Source of the DNA: PeH17 sp964414925
GTDB lineage: Bacteria > Bacillota > Clostridia > Christensenellales > CAG-138
Direction of reading: 5' to 3'
Assembly (NCBI GenBank): GCA_964414925.1
Contig: CAYPXV010000001.1
Location: 1 to 56,190, forward strand
DNA length: 56,190 nucleotides
The first letter of the stretch is position 1; the number at the start of each line of letters is the position of its first letter. The position numbers were made by a program, and so were the translations under genes. Below the pieces are notes generated by a model that saw nothing but the letters and a program-made list of their open reading frames with translations, was not told the origin of the DNA and searched no databases. Positions 42,543-50,811 of the stretch are shown here, one piece after another.

Positions 42543-43229
42543 TTATTTACCTCCGAAACCGTAAAAGAAATTAAATGCTGTAGCCAATGTTGCGAACGAA
42601 TCAAAATAGGCATATAAGTCCGATGAGGCTATGTTCTTCGATATCGTTCCCTGAGTTACACCGAACTTATTTGACATTTCCAGCTGTGAAACATCATTAC
42701 CCTTTAATGCTTCATCAAGATAATATCTGGCAATCTCACCCTGCTTTTTCTTCCATTTTGAACGTATTGCATCCATAAGCTGCAATGTATTGTTAAAACA
42801 TTCATCAATCAGGTACATGCTTGAGCGGACTAAAATCGCACCGTCACCATTTCGGTACATCCCCAAACCATGCTCATCAGCCACTATTTCATTTAATGCC
42901 TTCCTCGCATTATGAAATGCTTCGCCGTCTGCTCCCAACGCAAAGTTCGGATCGATATCCGTACTCATCGTTCCTATTCCGATACCGATTCTGACTTTTG
43001 CAGGGTAAATCGCATTTTTTATAGCAATTGCCGCATGTATCGGTGTATAACCGCTTCCCGCTTCTATCAAACCCTGAAATTCATCTCCGAGCGTAAGCGT
43101 AAACTTGGCGGCAATTCCTTCCCGACTCTCATTTATTTCATTCAATACCCTTTTCAGTTGCCTTTGTACTTCGGCTCTGTTCGCCAATTCACGCGACGCA
43201 ACCATATCGCCTATTATCGCATAATACAT
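42543..43229 (-). CDS. SatD family protein
   Basis: A 228-residue SatD family protein. The N-terminus YAIIGDMVASRELANRAEVQ and the region FTLTLGDEFQGLIEAGSG are family hallmarks. The C-terminal 55 residues look like a helix-turn-helix (QLEMSNKFGVTQGTISKNIA), so regulation of DNA or RNA is possible. SatD was first described in Streptococcus with the acid-tolerance gene satC; its chemistry is not known. ATG 43229 has gaagga upstream, and the operon has a promoter at 43267-43295. Confidence 0.85.
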   Translation of the reverse strand: MYYAIIGDMVASRELANRAEVQRQLKRVLNEINESREGIAAKFTLTLGDEFQGLIEAGSGYTPIHAAIAIKNAIYPAKVRIGIGIGTMSTDIDPNFALGADGEAFHNARKALNEIVADEHGLGMYRNGDGAILVRSSMYLIDECFNNTLQLMDAIRSKWKKKQGEIARYYLDEALKGNDVSQLEMSNKFGVTQGTISKNIASSDLYAYFDSFATLATAFNFFYGFGGK

Positions 43230-43266
43230 TTTAGTTCCTTCTTCTCTCTGCGCAAACTATACCCCA

Positions 43267-43295
43267 ATTATACCACGCTTTTCTCCTCACTTCAA
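43267..43295 (-). promoter_or_regulatory. Sigma-A promoter of satD-polA operon
   Basis: On the minus strand TTGAAG (43290-43295), 17-base spacer, TATAAT (43267-43272), 38 bases before the satD start. Confidence 0.75.
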
Positions 43296-43749
43296 GTAAT
43301 GGCAGGGGATAAGAAACATTTTAAAATATTGTTTTTATCTATTCAAAAGAAATGACAATATGAATAAAAACGAGAGATAGATACAAGGAGGTGAGAAAAA
43401 TAAAACAACTTCATCTTACGTGAGGGACGGTTTTTGCTGTGTATGAACAGCATAACGGTGTGTAAATTTGGTGAAGAAAGGTACATTACAAATATTATCT
43501 TGCTTTTCTTTGAGAGGTTTTACAAGGTTGATACTTGTTACATCATAAACATTTTCAATGTGCAACTTTTATTAAGCTTAGCATCACCGCTGTGAAGTAT
43601 CATGCCTTTGCACGCACCGCAGGCGTGTTTCTAGTACCAAAAGGCACACTTAGTTTGAAAAAGTGATAGGTGAAGCGACGTGTTCTGTCCACGCACCGCA
43701 GGCTTATATCACTGGTAAGGTCTGCATCATGTATGCAGTGCGCATCACG
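43296..43749. other. Gene-free region before tRNA-Lys, with a 14-base direct repeat
   Basis: About 450 bases with no supported gene. It holds a strong but start-less ribosome-like site (aaggaggtga, 43385-43394), a small hairpin GCTGT/ACAGC (43436-43452), and two copies of CACGCACCGCAGGC (43611-43624 and 43690-43703). A minus-strand ORF at 43600-43824 runs through the tRNA and is not a gene. Confidence 0.5.
43611..43703 (+). repeat. Direct repeat CACGCACCGCAGGC, two copies
   Basis: Identical 14-mers at 43611-43624 and 43690-43703, 79 bases apart, close to the tRNA-Lys gene. GC-rich in an AT-rich stretch. tRNA-flanking repeats can mark integration remnants or repeat elements; no integrase is present. 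Confidence 0.55.
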
Positions 43750-43790
43750 AAAAAAACCTCTCTTGTCTTGACAGACAAAAGAGGTTTTTG
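43750..43790. terminator. Terminator of tRNA-Lys gene
   Basis: aaaaacctctcttgtc (43752-43767) pairs with gacaaaagaggttttt (43774-43789) with one mismatch; T-rich in the minus direction, the direction of the tRNA. Confidence 0.8.
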
Positions 43791-43791
43791 C

Positions 43792-43867
43792 TGGTACACC
43801 ATCAGGGACTCGAACCCTGGACACCCTGATTAAGAGTCAGGTGCTCTACCAACTGAGCTAATGGTGC
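43792..43867 (-). tRNA. tRNA-Lys (anticodon CUU)
   Basis: A 76-base cloverleaf including encoded CCA. D stem GCTC/GAGC, anticodon stem CCTGA/TCAGG around CTCTTAA with anticodon CTT, T stem CAGGG/CCCTG around TTCGAGT. The acceptor stem GCACCAT/ATGGTGT pairs fully except that the first pair is G1-U72 rather than G-C, which is unusual for tRNA-Lys. Discriminator base A. Confidence 0.95.
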
Positions 43868-43965
43868 ACATCATCAAAGCAATAGTAATTATACTCACTT
43901 TGCGGAGTTTGTCAACAGGTTTTTGAGGAGAAAAATAAATATATTGTTAGAAGCGTTGAATCGTT

Positions 43966-43994
43966 TTGACAATGGGGGAGCTTTATAGTATAAT
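43966..43994 (+). promoter_or_regulatory. Consensus sigma-A promoter of propeller-like protein gene
   Basis: TTGACA (43966-43971), 17-base spacer, TATAAT (43989-43994): full consensus, 50 bases before ATG 44045. Confidence 0.85.
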
Positions 43995-44044
43995 GAACGT
44001 TGGACGAGTAAATGAAATGAGTATAAAAAAGGAAAGGAAAACTC

Positions 44045-45517
44045 ATGAAAAAGAAAAGGTTTATAATTATAATTGTTGCTATAGCGATTATAGCTGTAAC
44101 CACAGTATTGATATTGAACGGCAGAAGAAACGTAGCTGACCCCACAAGGGAACACAGTGTGTTTTATTTATTAAGCGACGATGATGAGAATACGTATGTG
44201 TTCCATGATGATAAGCTTTTGGATACATACATTGCGGGAAGTGTTGATGCGTATCTGACATGTAACGGTGACGTTGCGATTATGAGAGCGGGTACGGGAC
44301 TATACAGAGCGGACTCACAGGGCATTATTAAGGTATATCCCATAGGTGTTGACCGTGCGGTTCTTTCCCTTGATAACCGTTACACTCTGTTTTCGACGGC
44401 AACGAAGGCACATATCTATGATAATGAAAGTGCCGAGATAATCGAATTCGGTGAGATGGAAGCATCGAAAATTTCAAGTCTTGTCATATCGCCAAACGGC
44501 GAATGTTTTGCGGTATCAGCAATTGATGACGAGGATAACACCAGAATTTATATTTATAAGGACGGAGAAACCAAGTTGCTTCGTGAAAATGCCTGTATTG
44601 TCGCAATAAGCGATGACGGCGAAATGGGCTACTATGTTGAGGCATACGGTGAGGAACTTACCGGAAAGCTTTACTATATGGATAAATCGGGTGATAAACT
44701 GATTGCCGAGGATGCGGAAGCGAACTTTGAAATAAACAGAGAGCTGAATCAGATTACCTTTGATATCGATGAAAAGACTTATTACAGCGTAAACGGAAGC
44801 AGTGCAAAGAAATTGGTCGATGCCTCCGTTATAGCATATGCAGGTAAGTCAAGCTCATCAATGGGCGGAGAATATTGCACCGTAAATTTGAAAGACGTAA
44901 GCACTATTTTCGATTGTATTTATTACACTGCCTATACCGCACAGGATGAAAGCGGAAACAGCTTGCGCAGCTATGACCTTTACTATGTAAACGGAAGTTG
45001 TCGAGCAAATAAGCTTGTCGGCGGAACGACTCGATTTGTAATCAATGAAGCCGGTGACAGCCTTGCCTGCCTTGTTGACGGTGATGTTTACGTCGTTTCG
45101 GTTTATAACCCGACGAGCCCTACTAAGGTGATAACGAACTGCTACACCTTCACTTGCTCACCCGAACTTGAAGAGTTTTATGCGGTAGACAATTATGCCA
45201 CCCTTAAATACATAAAAAGAGGCGGGAGCAGCGTAACATTACTTTCAAACGCTTACTTTGTCATAATGGCAAATGACGATACTTGCCTTTGCATAAGCGA
45301 TTATGAAGATAACGGCGGAGACCTTTATACCGTAATCGGTGGAGAATGTTCCGAAGAACCTATCGCAAGCAATGTTTACAGCGTGGAGTCATTGCACGGA
45401 GTTACCGTTTATTACTGTAACGGCGATGAGTCAACGGGCATATTTGACGTGTATGTGGGAAGCAACGGAAAGGACTTTTCATTGGCACTTGAAAGAGTTC
45501 AGCTTACGAAACAGTAA
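44045..45517 (+). CDS. Membrane-anchored protein, propeller-like, function unknown
   Basis: A 490-residue protein with a basic start (MKKKRF), one membrane helix (residues 6-23, IIIIVAIAIIAVTTVLIL) and a long extracellular part. That part has regularly spaced strands and phrases such as SLVISPNGECFAVSAID, DESGNSLRSYDLYYVNG and NEAGDSLACLVDGDVYVV, suggesting a TolB/WD-like beta-propeller; no named family recognised. A strong promoter and an aaaggaaagg site precede it; a terminator follows. Monocistronic. Confidence 0.78.
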   Translation: MKKKRFIIIIVAIAIIAVTTVLILNGRRNVADPTREHSVFYLLSDDDENTYVFHDDKLLDTYIAGSVDAYLTCNGDVAIMRAGTGLYRADSQGIIKVYPIGVDRAVLSLDNRYTLFSTATKAHIYDNESAEIIEFGEMEASKISSLVISPNGECFAVSAIDDEDNTRIYIYKDGETKLLRENACIVAISDDGEMGYYVEAYGEELTGKLYYMDKSGDKLIAEDAEANFEINRELNQITFDIDEKTYYSVNGSSAKKLVDASVIAYAGKSSSSMGGEYCTVNLKDVSTIFDCIYYTAYTAQDESGNSLRSYDLYYVNGSCRANKLVGGTTRFVINEAGDSLACLVDGDVYVVSVYNPTSPTKVITNCYTFTCSPELEEFYAVDNYATLKYIKRGGSSVTLLSNAYFVIMANDDTCLCISDYEDNGGDLYTVIGGECSEEPIASNVYSVESLHGVTVYYCNGDESTGIFDVYVGSNGKDFSLALERVQLTKQ

Positions 45518-45545
45518 TTTTCCAAATTTTTTAGGACAAGCATTG

Positions 45546-45587
45546 AGGTACCGTCTGTAAGATACGATCTCGGCGGTACCTTTTTTA
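45546..45587 (+). terminator. Rho-independent terminator
   Basis: AGGTACCG pairs with CGGTACCT, 20-base loop, then a T run. Ends the propeller-like gene. Confidence 0.75.
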
Positions 45588-45619
45588 TAGAAAACGAATC
45601 AAATAAGGAGAACAACGTA

Positions 45620-46417
45620 ATGAAGAAAATCTGTAGTGATGAAGCTCTTCATATTCTATCTGCAAACGGTGAAGAATGTATGATAGCAACCGACACGCTG
45701 GGGTATTTAATCGAAAGCGGAGCGGATGTAGAATGTTATAGTGATGATGACTGCGTCATTTTCGCAGACAGAAATGCGGAAAAACATATTGTTACCGTCA
45801 TTCCGCTTAATTCCGAATTTGACTGTGATGCTCTAAAAGATGTTGTGCGTCAAGACAATGTAAGTTCGGATGTGTGGATAGATACGCAGAGATTGTCGAA
45901 AACTTTTTTAAAATCTTTTGAATCAGGTACAAGTGAATTTTTGAAGTATGAACGCACGGTTGAGGATTTGATGTATAAATCTCAAAGTTCAACTAAAGAT
46001 ATTTCCGAAAATGTACGCTTGCTGGATTTGAGTGATAGGGATGCATTCGTTGCCTGTTCGAACGAAAACATAGAAAATCGACCGCCACTGTCCATGCTGT
46101 TTGATATTTTTGTTGCTCAAAAAGAGGGCTTTATTTTGGGTGCGTTTGATAATGGACAAATCATAGGATATCTTTCCTTTTTTCAAATGCTGCCGAAAGT
46201 ATTTGACCTCGATTATATCTATGTAAATCCCAATCAAAGAGGGTCGGGAATAGGGAAGAACCTTGGTAATGCTTATGTTGAATACGCACAGAAGGTAAAT
46301 TATACTGCATATTGGAGCAATGCGCAGAACGATGCGTCAAAGGCGACGGCATTATCCTGTGGATTTAAGACGATAAGACGGTCAAACAAGTACACGATGG
46401 AATTATTGAATGGATGA
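45620..46417 (+). CDS. GNAT family N-acetyltransferase, two-part
   Basis: A 265-residue acetyltransferase. The C-terminal half (about 135-265) is a GNAT domain with DLDYIYVNPNQRGSGIGKNL (the acetyl-CoA motif, near 195-214) and NAQNDASKATALSCGFKTIR. The N-terminal 130 residues are a poorly conserved region seen in larger GNAT proteins that may be a second, degenerate GNAT. The ribosome site is aaggag and the start is ATG 45620. Substrate unknown. Confidence 0.85.
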   Translation: MKKICSDEALHILSANGEECMIATDTLGYLIESGADVECYSDDDCVIFADRNAEKHIVTVIPLNSEFDCDALKDVVRQDNVSSDVWIDTQRLSKTFLKSFESGTSEFLKYERTVEDLMYKSQSSTKDISENVRLLDLSDRDAFVACSNENIENRPPLSMLFDIFVAQKEGFILGAFDNGQIIGYLSFFQMLPKVFDLDYIYVNPNQRGSGIGKNLGNAYVEYAQKVNYTAYWSNAQNDASKATALSCGFKTIRRSNKYTMELLNG

Positions 46418-46460
46418 ATGACGATTTAAGGATATTGATTTCAAAGAAGATAAAACAAGG

Positions 46461-46500
46461 GCTCTGCGGTAACAGTGTAATTGCCGCAGAGCTTTGATAA
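46461..46500. terminator. Bidirectional terminator between GNAT and noc
   Basis: GCTCTGCGG (46461-46469) and CCGCAGAGC (46484-46492) between converging genes; T-rich on the plus side, weaker on the minus side. Confidence 0.65.
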
Positions 46501-46502
46501 TA

Positions 46503-47354
46503 TTATTTTTTTGAAGGTGTAATTCGGTTGTTTATATGGATTGTAATATCCATTCCGTCATCCCTGTCATTGCGGTCAACCTTTACCTGCGCACCGGCAT
46601 TGTGTAAAGCTTCACAGGCGGAATTGATGGCACTTATAAATATACGATAGTCCCTTATAACACGTTTAATGACGGGTCTGGGCTTTGCACCGTCCTTTTT
46701 CGAGTCAAAGCGGTCGTTTAAACGGTTTTCTATTAATTCTTCCGTAGCCTTAACACTGAGCGAATCGACAGCGATTTGCGAAATTATTTCGAGTCTTTCA
46801 TCGGGATCGTCAAGCTTTAAAATTGCTCTGGCGTGTCGCTCGGTCAGTGAGTTTGAAGTAATTGCCTCACGTTCTTCATCGTTTAATTTTAATACACGAA
46901 GCTTGTTTGCAATGAAGCTTTGGCTTTTACCGAGCTTTTCAGCTAGTTGCTCCTGCGTTAAATCAAGTCCGTCTATAAGGGCACGATAACACTCCGCTTC
47001 CTCGAAAAAGTTCAGATCTTCACGCTGAAGATTTTCTATTACGGCGGCGATGGCAGAATTTTCCACATTCACATCCGTACAAACAATGCAGCTGACAGTT
47101 TCCCTGCCCAAGCTCTTTACGGCTCTGAGTCTTCTTTCGCCGGCGATAAGTTCATAGCCCTGAGAGGACGTTCTTACCATGAGCGGTTGAATAAGTCCTA
47201 CCTGCTCAATCGATTGAGCAAGCTCACGGATGCTTTCATCGTCAAAACTCTTTCTGGGTTGATTGGGGTTCGGAACAATTGATGCTACGGGAATTTCCAT
47301 AAGCCTTCTTACATCTGTTTTCTTTTCCTTGCTTTTGAAGTCGAATATCGCCAT
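46503..47354 (-). CDS. noc: Nucleoid occlusion protein Noc (ParB family)
   Basis: A 283-residue ParB/Noc family DNA-binding protein. Noc binds NBS sites, spreads as a CTP-dependent clamp, contacts the membrane through its N-terminus and stops FtsZ assembling over DNA. The start MAIFDFKSKEKK is short, aromatic and basic, fitting a membrane-binding helix, and is followed by RLMEIPVASIVPNPNQPRKS, very like Noc EIPVNAIVPNRFQPR. The CTP-binding ParB boxes are LIQPLMVR and ELIAGERRLRAVK (near 78), and the helix-turn-helix is LTQEQLAEKLGKSQSFIANK (near 140). Two perfect NBS copies lie in this window. ATG 47354 (ggagg 9 bases upstream) is preferred to 47375. No parA neighbour, which also favours Noc over ParB. 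Confidence 0.88.
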   Translation of the reverse strand: MAIFDFKSKEKKTDVRRLMEIPVASIVPNPNQPRKSFDDESIRELAQSIEQVGLIQPLMVRTSSQGYELIAGERRLRAVKSLGRETVSCIVCTDVNVENSAIAAVIENLQREDLNFFEEAECYRALIDGLDLTQEQLAEKLGKSQSFIANKLRVLKLNDEEREAITSNSLTERHARAILKLDDPDERLEIISQIAVDSLSVKATEELIENRLNDRFDSKKDGAKPRPVIKRVIRDYRIFISAINSACEALHNAGAQVKVDRNDRDDGMDITIHINNRITPSKK

Positions 47355-47394
47355 ACGGTGCTGCCTCCATATCATTAAGTCAAATTACTGCTTA

Positions 47395-47423
47395 ATTATA
47401 CCCCAAGCTCCTTATTTTGGCAA
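47395..47423 (-). promoter_or_regulatory. Sigma-A promoter of noc, inside an inverted repeat
   Basis: On the minus strand TTGCCA (47418-47423), 17-base spacer, TATAAT (47395-47400). A perfect 10-bp inverted repeat CCCCAAGCTC/GAGCTTGGGG (47401-47410 and 47424-47433) brackets the -35 box. The repeat may be an operator, or the end hairpin of the upstream clpB transcript, although no U run follows it. Confidence 0.65.
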
Positions 47424-47478
47424 GAGCTTGGGGTGTCGTTAATTATCGAGTTTTATCGCATGATGGAATTATCAACCG

Positions 47479-50061
47479 TTAGCTCAGAATAAATTCCCCA
47501 TTTGCAAAATCAACCTTTATTACACTGCCCTCGGTAGGTGTGTTTTTAATTATGAATCTTGCAATGAGTGATTCAAGCCTGCTCTGAATAAAACGCTTGA
47601 GCGGTCTTGCGCCGAAAATCGGGTCGGCACCTTCACGCACAATCGCATCCTTTGCTTCTTCTGTTACCTCAAGCTTTAAGCCGTTCGAATTAAGCCTTTT
47701 TTCAAGGTTGGCTATAAGCAGTTCAACGATTCCCTTCATGTTTTCGTGGGTAAGCGCATTAAAGAACACGATTTCATCAAGACGGTTTATAAACTCGGGA
47801 CGCAGTTTACTCTTGAGCAATTTGTGCAAAAGTTCCTCCGTTTCGGCATTTATACATCCGTCCCTTTCCATTCCTTTAAGGATCAATTCGCTGCCGAGGT
47901 TACTTGTAAGAATGATTATGGTGTTCTTGAAGTCAACGGTTCGTCCCTGTCCATCGGTAATTCTTCCGTCATCAAGCACTTGCAGCAACACATTAAGTAC
48001 GTCGGGATGAGCCTTTTCAACTTCATCAAACAATAGTACCGCATAGGGTTTTCTTCTTACTGCTTCGGTAAGCTGTCCGCCTTCGTCATATCCGACATAG
48101 CCCGGAGGTGCGCCGATAAGACGTGATACGGAATATTGCTCCATGTATTCACTCATGTCAATTCGTACCATGCTTCTCTCGTCGTCAAACATAGCTTCGG
48201 CAAGTGCTTTGCACAGTTCTGTCTTACCTACACCCGTAGGCCCGAGGAAAAGGAATGAACCGATGGGTCTGTCGGGATTTTGTATGCCCGCTCTTGAACG
48301 CAAAATCGCATCACATACTCTTTTAACCGCATCATCCTGACCCACTATGCGTTTATGAAGCTGTGTATCGAGTTGTAACAGCTTTTTCCTTTCCGATTCG
48401 ACAAGCTTCGAAACGGGTATTCCTGTCCAACGGGATACGATTTTTGCAATTTCTTCGTCCGTAACCTTATCCCTTAACAGGGTACTTTCCTTATTCGCCG
48501 CTTTTTCTTCTTCCACAGCAAGCTCTTTTTGTAGTGAAGGAAGTTCTCCGTATTTAAGCTGTGCGGCTTTATTAAGGTCATACTCGTTCTCTGCCTTGGC
48601 AATATCCGCATTTACCTGCTCAATCTTTTCTCTTAGCTGCTGAACCTTTGAAATAGCCGTTCTTTCATTTTCATACCTTGCCTTCATAGCTCCGAATTTT
48701 TCTCTCAGGCTTGAAAGTTCCTTTCGTATGTCGTCCAGCCTTTCCTTTGCTTTCGGATCGGTTTCGTCCTTAAGTGCCTCTTCCTCTATTTCCAGCTTCA
48801 TTATTTCCCGGGAAATTTCGTCCATTTCTCCCGGCATTGAATTCATTTCGGTCTTAATCAGCGCACATGCTTCATCCACCAAGTCAATTGCCTTATCGGG
48901 CATGAATCTATCGGAAATATATCTGTTGCTGAGGGTTGCCGCACTTATTAATGCCGAGTCGTTGATTTTAACACCGTGGAATACCTCGTAGCGTTCTTTA
49001 AGCCCTCTGAGGATTGCAATGGTATCCTCCACACTCGGCTCGCAAACCATTACGGGCTGGAATCTTCTTTCCAAAGCAGCATCTTTCTCTATATACTTAC
49101 TGTATTCGTCAAGCGTTGTTGCGCCGATACAGTGTAATTCGCCCCTTGCAAGCATCGGCTTTAAAAGATTGCCTGCATCCATGGAGCCTTCGGTCTTTCC
49201 TGCGCCGACAATGGTATGAATTTCATCAATAAAGAGAAGGATTTCACCCTCGCTTTTCTTTATTTCATTCAATACCGCTTTTAATCTTTCTTCAAATTCG
49301 CCCCTGTATTTTGCGCCTGCGATCAATGCGCCCATATCAAGAGCAAACAGTCTTTTACCTTTCAAATTTGCAGGCACATCGCCTCTGACTATTCTAAGTG
49401 CAAGTCCTTCGGCAATTGCGGTTTTACCTACACCCGGTTCACCGATAAGGCAGGGATTGTTTTTCATCTTTCTCGACAGGATTCTGATGACGTTTCTGAT
49501 TTCGTCGTCTCTGCCGATTACGGGATCTAATTTCTGCTTTTCGGCAAGGGCGGTCAGATCCTGACCGTATTTATTCAGTACGTCATACGTTCCTTCGGGA
49601 TTATCCGTATTTACCCTCGTATTCCCTCGTACTTGTTTAAGTACATTCAAATACCTGTTTCTTTCTATTGAGTATTTTTTTAATAAGGGTTGTAGCGTTC
49701 TGTCGGCCTTCTCGATTAAACCGAGCATCAGATGCTCAACGGAAATATAGCTGTCGCCCATATTATTTGCTTCAACTTCCGCCTGCTTGAGTGCAGATTG
49801 AAGTTCCGAGCTCATGTACTTTCCGCCGTCACCGTTTCCTATAACGGCTTCCTTCTTTAATGCGTTCTCTATATCGGCAAGCAACTTATCGGTCTCTACA
49901 CCCATCATATCGAAAAGTTGTTTGCTTAAATCATCGCTGTCATTCAGCAGCGCATACATCATGTGTATCTGTCCTACAGTCGAATGTCTCCTGCGTTCGG
50001 CTTGCTGCTGTGCTTCGTTTATAGCTTCAATACTCTTTTGCGTTAATTTTTCAGCGTTCAT
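47479..50061 (-). CDS. clpB: ATP-dependent disaggregase ClpB
   Basis: An 860-residue AAA+ chaperone that pulls aggregated proteins apart together with DnaK. An N-terminal Clp domain (residues 1-145, with QAERRRHSTVGQIHMM) is followed by the first ATPase (GEPGVGKTAIAEGLALRIVR near 203), a long coiled-coil middle domain (about 400-520, rich in Glu and Lys; typical of ClpB, not ClpC) and the second ATPase (GPTGVGKTELCKALAEAMF near 597, then LLFDEVEKAHPDV). A perfect CIRCE element follows the promoter, so the HrcA repressor should control it. The gene itself carries a Noc-binding site at 48803-48816. The ribosome site is aaggag and the start is ATG 50061. Confidence 0.96.
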   Translation of the reverse strand: MNAEKLTQKSIEAINEAQQQAERRRHSTVGQIHMMYALLNDSDDLSKQLFDMMGVETDKLLADIENALKKEAVIGNGDGGKYMSSELQSALKQAEVEANNMGDSYISVEHLMLGLIEKADRTLQPLLKKYSIERNRYLNVLKQVRGNTRVNTDNPEGTYDVLNKYGQDLTALAEKQKLDPVIGRDDEIRNVIRILSRKMKNNPCLIGEPGVGKTAIAEGLALRIVRGDVPANLKGKRLFALDMGALIAGAKYRGEFEERLKAVLNEIKKSEGEILLFIDEIHTIVGAGKTEGSMDAGNLLKPMLARGELHCIGATTLDEYSKYIEKDAALERRFQPVMVCEPSVEDTIAILRGLKERYEVFHGVKINDSALISAATLSNRYISDRFMPDKAIDLVDEACALIKTEMNSMPGEMDEISREIMKLEIEEEALKDETDPKAKERLDDIRKELSSLREKFGAMKARYENERTAISKVQQLREKIEQVNADIAKAENEYDLNKAAQLKYGELPSLQKELAVEEEKAANKESTLLRDKVTDEEIAKIVSRWTGIPVSKLVESERKKLLQLDTQLHKRIVGQDDAVKRVCDAILRSRAGIQNPDRPIGSFLFLGPTGVGKTELCKALAEAMFDDERSMVRIDMSEYMEQYSVSRLIGAPPGYVGYDEGGQLTEAVRRKPYAVLLFDEVEKAHPDVLNVLLQVLDDGRITDGQGRTVDFKNTIIILTSNLGSELILKGMERDGCINAETEELLHKLLKSKLRPEFINRLDEIVFFNALTHENMKGIVELLIANLEKRLNSNGLKLEVTEEAKDAIVREGADPIFGARPLKRFIQSRLESLIARFIIKNTPTEGSVIKVDFANGEFILS
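48803..48816. promoter_or_regulatory. Noc-binding site (NBS) inside clpB, perfect match
   Basis: ATTTCCCGGGAAAT, the same 14-mer as at 20294. It lies about 1.4 kb from noc. A chance match of this length in 56 kb is improbable, and two copies more so. Confidence 0.8.
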
Positions 50062-50092
50062 ATTCTTTCTCCTTTCCGGTAATCGTACGTTG

Positions 50093-50119
50093 TTAGCACT
50101 CTCTTTCTTTGAGTGCTAA
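50093..50119. promoter_or_regulatory. CIRCE element (HrcA operator) of clpB
   Basis: TTAGCACTC-N9-GAGTGCTAA, a perfect match to the CIRCE consensus. It lies in the clpB leader directly after the -10 box, where HrcA represses heat-shock genes. hrcA itself is not in the window. Confidence 0.95.
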
Positions 50120-50123
50120 CAAC

Positions 50124-50151
50124 AGTATAGCACATTTTTCCCGAATGTAAA
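50124..50151 (-). promoter_or_regulatory. Sigma-A promoter of clpB
   Basis: On the minus strand TTTACA (50146-50151), 16-base spacer, TATACT (50124-50129), directly before the CIRCE element. Confidence 0.7.
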
Positions 50152-50245
50152 GGTTTGCCATTAAAAACTCATTATTTTCACACATAATAAACATAAATAT
50201 GCTGTTTGTACAGTGTTTCAAAAAAATAAAGATGAGTAAAACAAG

Positions 50246-50274
50246 TTGACAAGTGGGAAGAATTTACTTATAAT
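50246..50274 (+). promoter_or_regulatory. Consensus sigma-A promoter of greA-lysS
   Basis: TTGACA (50246-50251), 17-base spacer, TATAAT (50269-50274): full consensus, 34 bases before the greA start. Confidence 0.85.
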
Positions 50275-50308
50275 AGTAAAGTTAAAACGAATATGCAGGA
50301 GGCATAAC

Positions 50309-50788
50309 ATGGCTGAAACCATTCATCTGACAAGCGAAGGCTACAAGAAGCTGCAAGAGAGACTTGAATATTTAACCACTACACGCAGAGAGGAAATAAC
50401 CGAGGACATAGCGGTAGCACGTTCATTCGGTGATTTAAGCGAAAACTCTGAATACGACGCCGCAAAGGAAGCGCAGGCTCAAAACGAGAGAGAAATTTTG
50501 GAGCTCGAACTCAAACTCAAAAATGCGGTTATAATCGATGAGAGCAACATTGACTCCAGCTTAGTGAGCATGGGCTCATTGGTTCGCATAAGCTTTGTAG
50601 GTCTTGGTATGGAGGACGAATACAGGATTGTCGGTTCTGCCGAGGCTGATATTGATGCAACACCCAAAAGCATTTCAAATGATTCGCCCATAGGCGGCGG
50701 CTTACTGGGAGCGAAGGTCGGAGAAGAACGTGAAATCGTAACTCCGGGTGGAAATTTGAGAGTCAAGGTTTTGGAAATTAGTCTTTAA
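50309..50788 (+). CDS. greA: Transcription elongation factor GreA
   Basis: A 159-residue elongation factor that enters the RNA polymerase channel and triggers cleavage of backtracked RNA. It has the N-terminal coiled coil (about 10-75) with the tip acidic pair in SFGDLSENSEYDAAKEAQAQ (near 35-54), and a C-terminal FKBP-like domain ending SPIGGGLLGAKVGEEREIVT. ATG 50309 has an aggagg site; the longer frame to 50246 would lie on the promoter. The same transcript continues into lysS, 23 bases later. Confidence 0.95.
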   Translation: MAETIHLTSEGYKKLQERLEYLTTTRREEITEDIAVARSFGDLSENSEYDAAKEAQAQNEREILELELKLKNAVIIDESNIDSSLVSMGSLVRISFVGLGMEDEYRIVGSAEADIDATPKSISNDSPIGGGLLGAKVGEEREIVTPGGNLRVKVLEISL

Positions 50789-50811
50789 TACCGTTTACGA
50801 AAGCAATAACT

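Noticed and set aside
43600..43824. 74-residue minus-strand ORF
   Set aside because: It runs through the tRNA-Lys gene, its terminator and the direct repeats; an artefact of these sequences.
46503..47354. Chromosome-partitioning ParB instead of Noc
   Set aside because: No parA neighbour and no TGTTNCACGTGAAACA-like parS site was seen, whereas two perfect Noc sites are present.
50246..50308. Upstream extension of greA
   Set aside because: The extra 21 codons would lie on the consensus promoter; the aggagg site fits the start at 50309.
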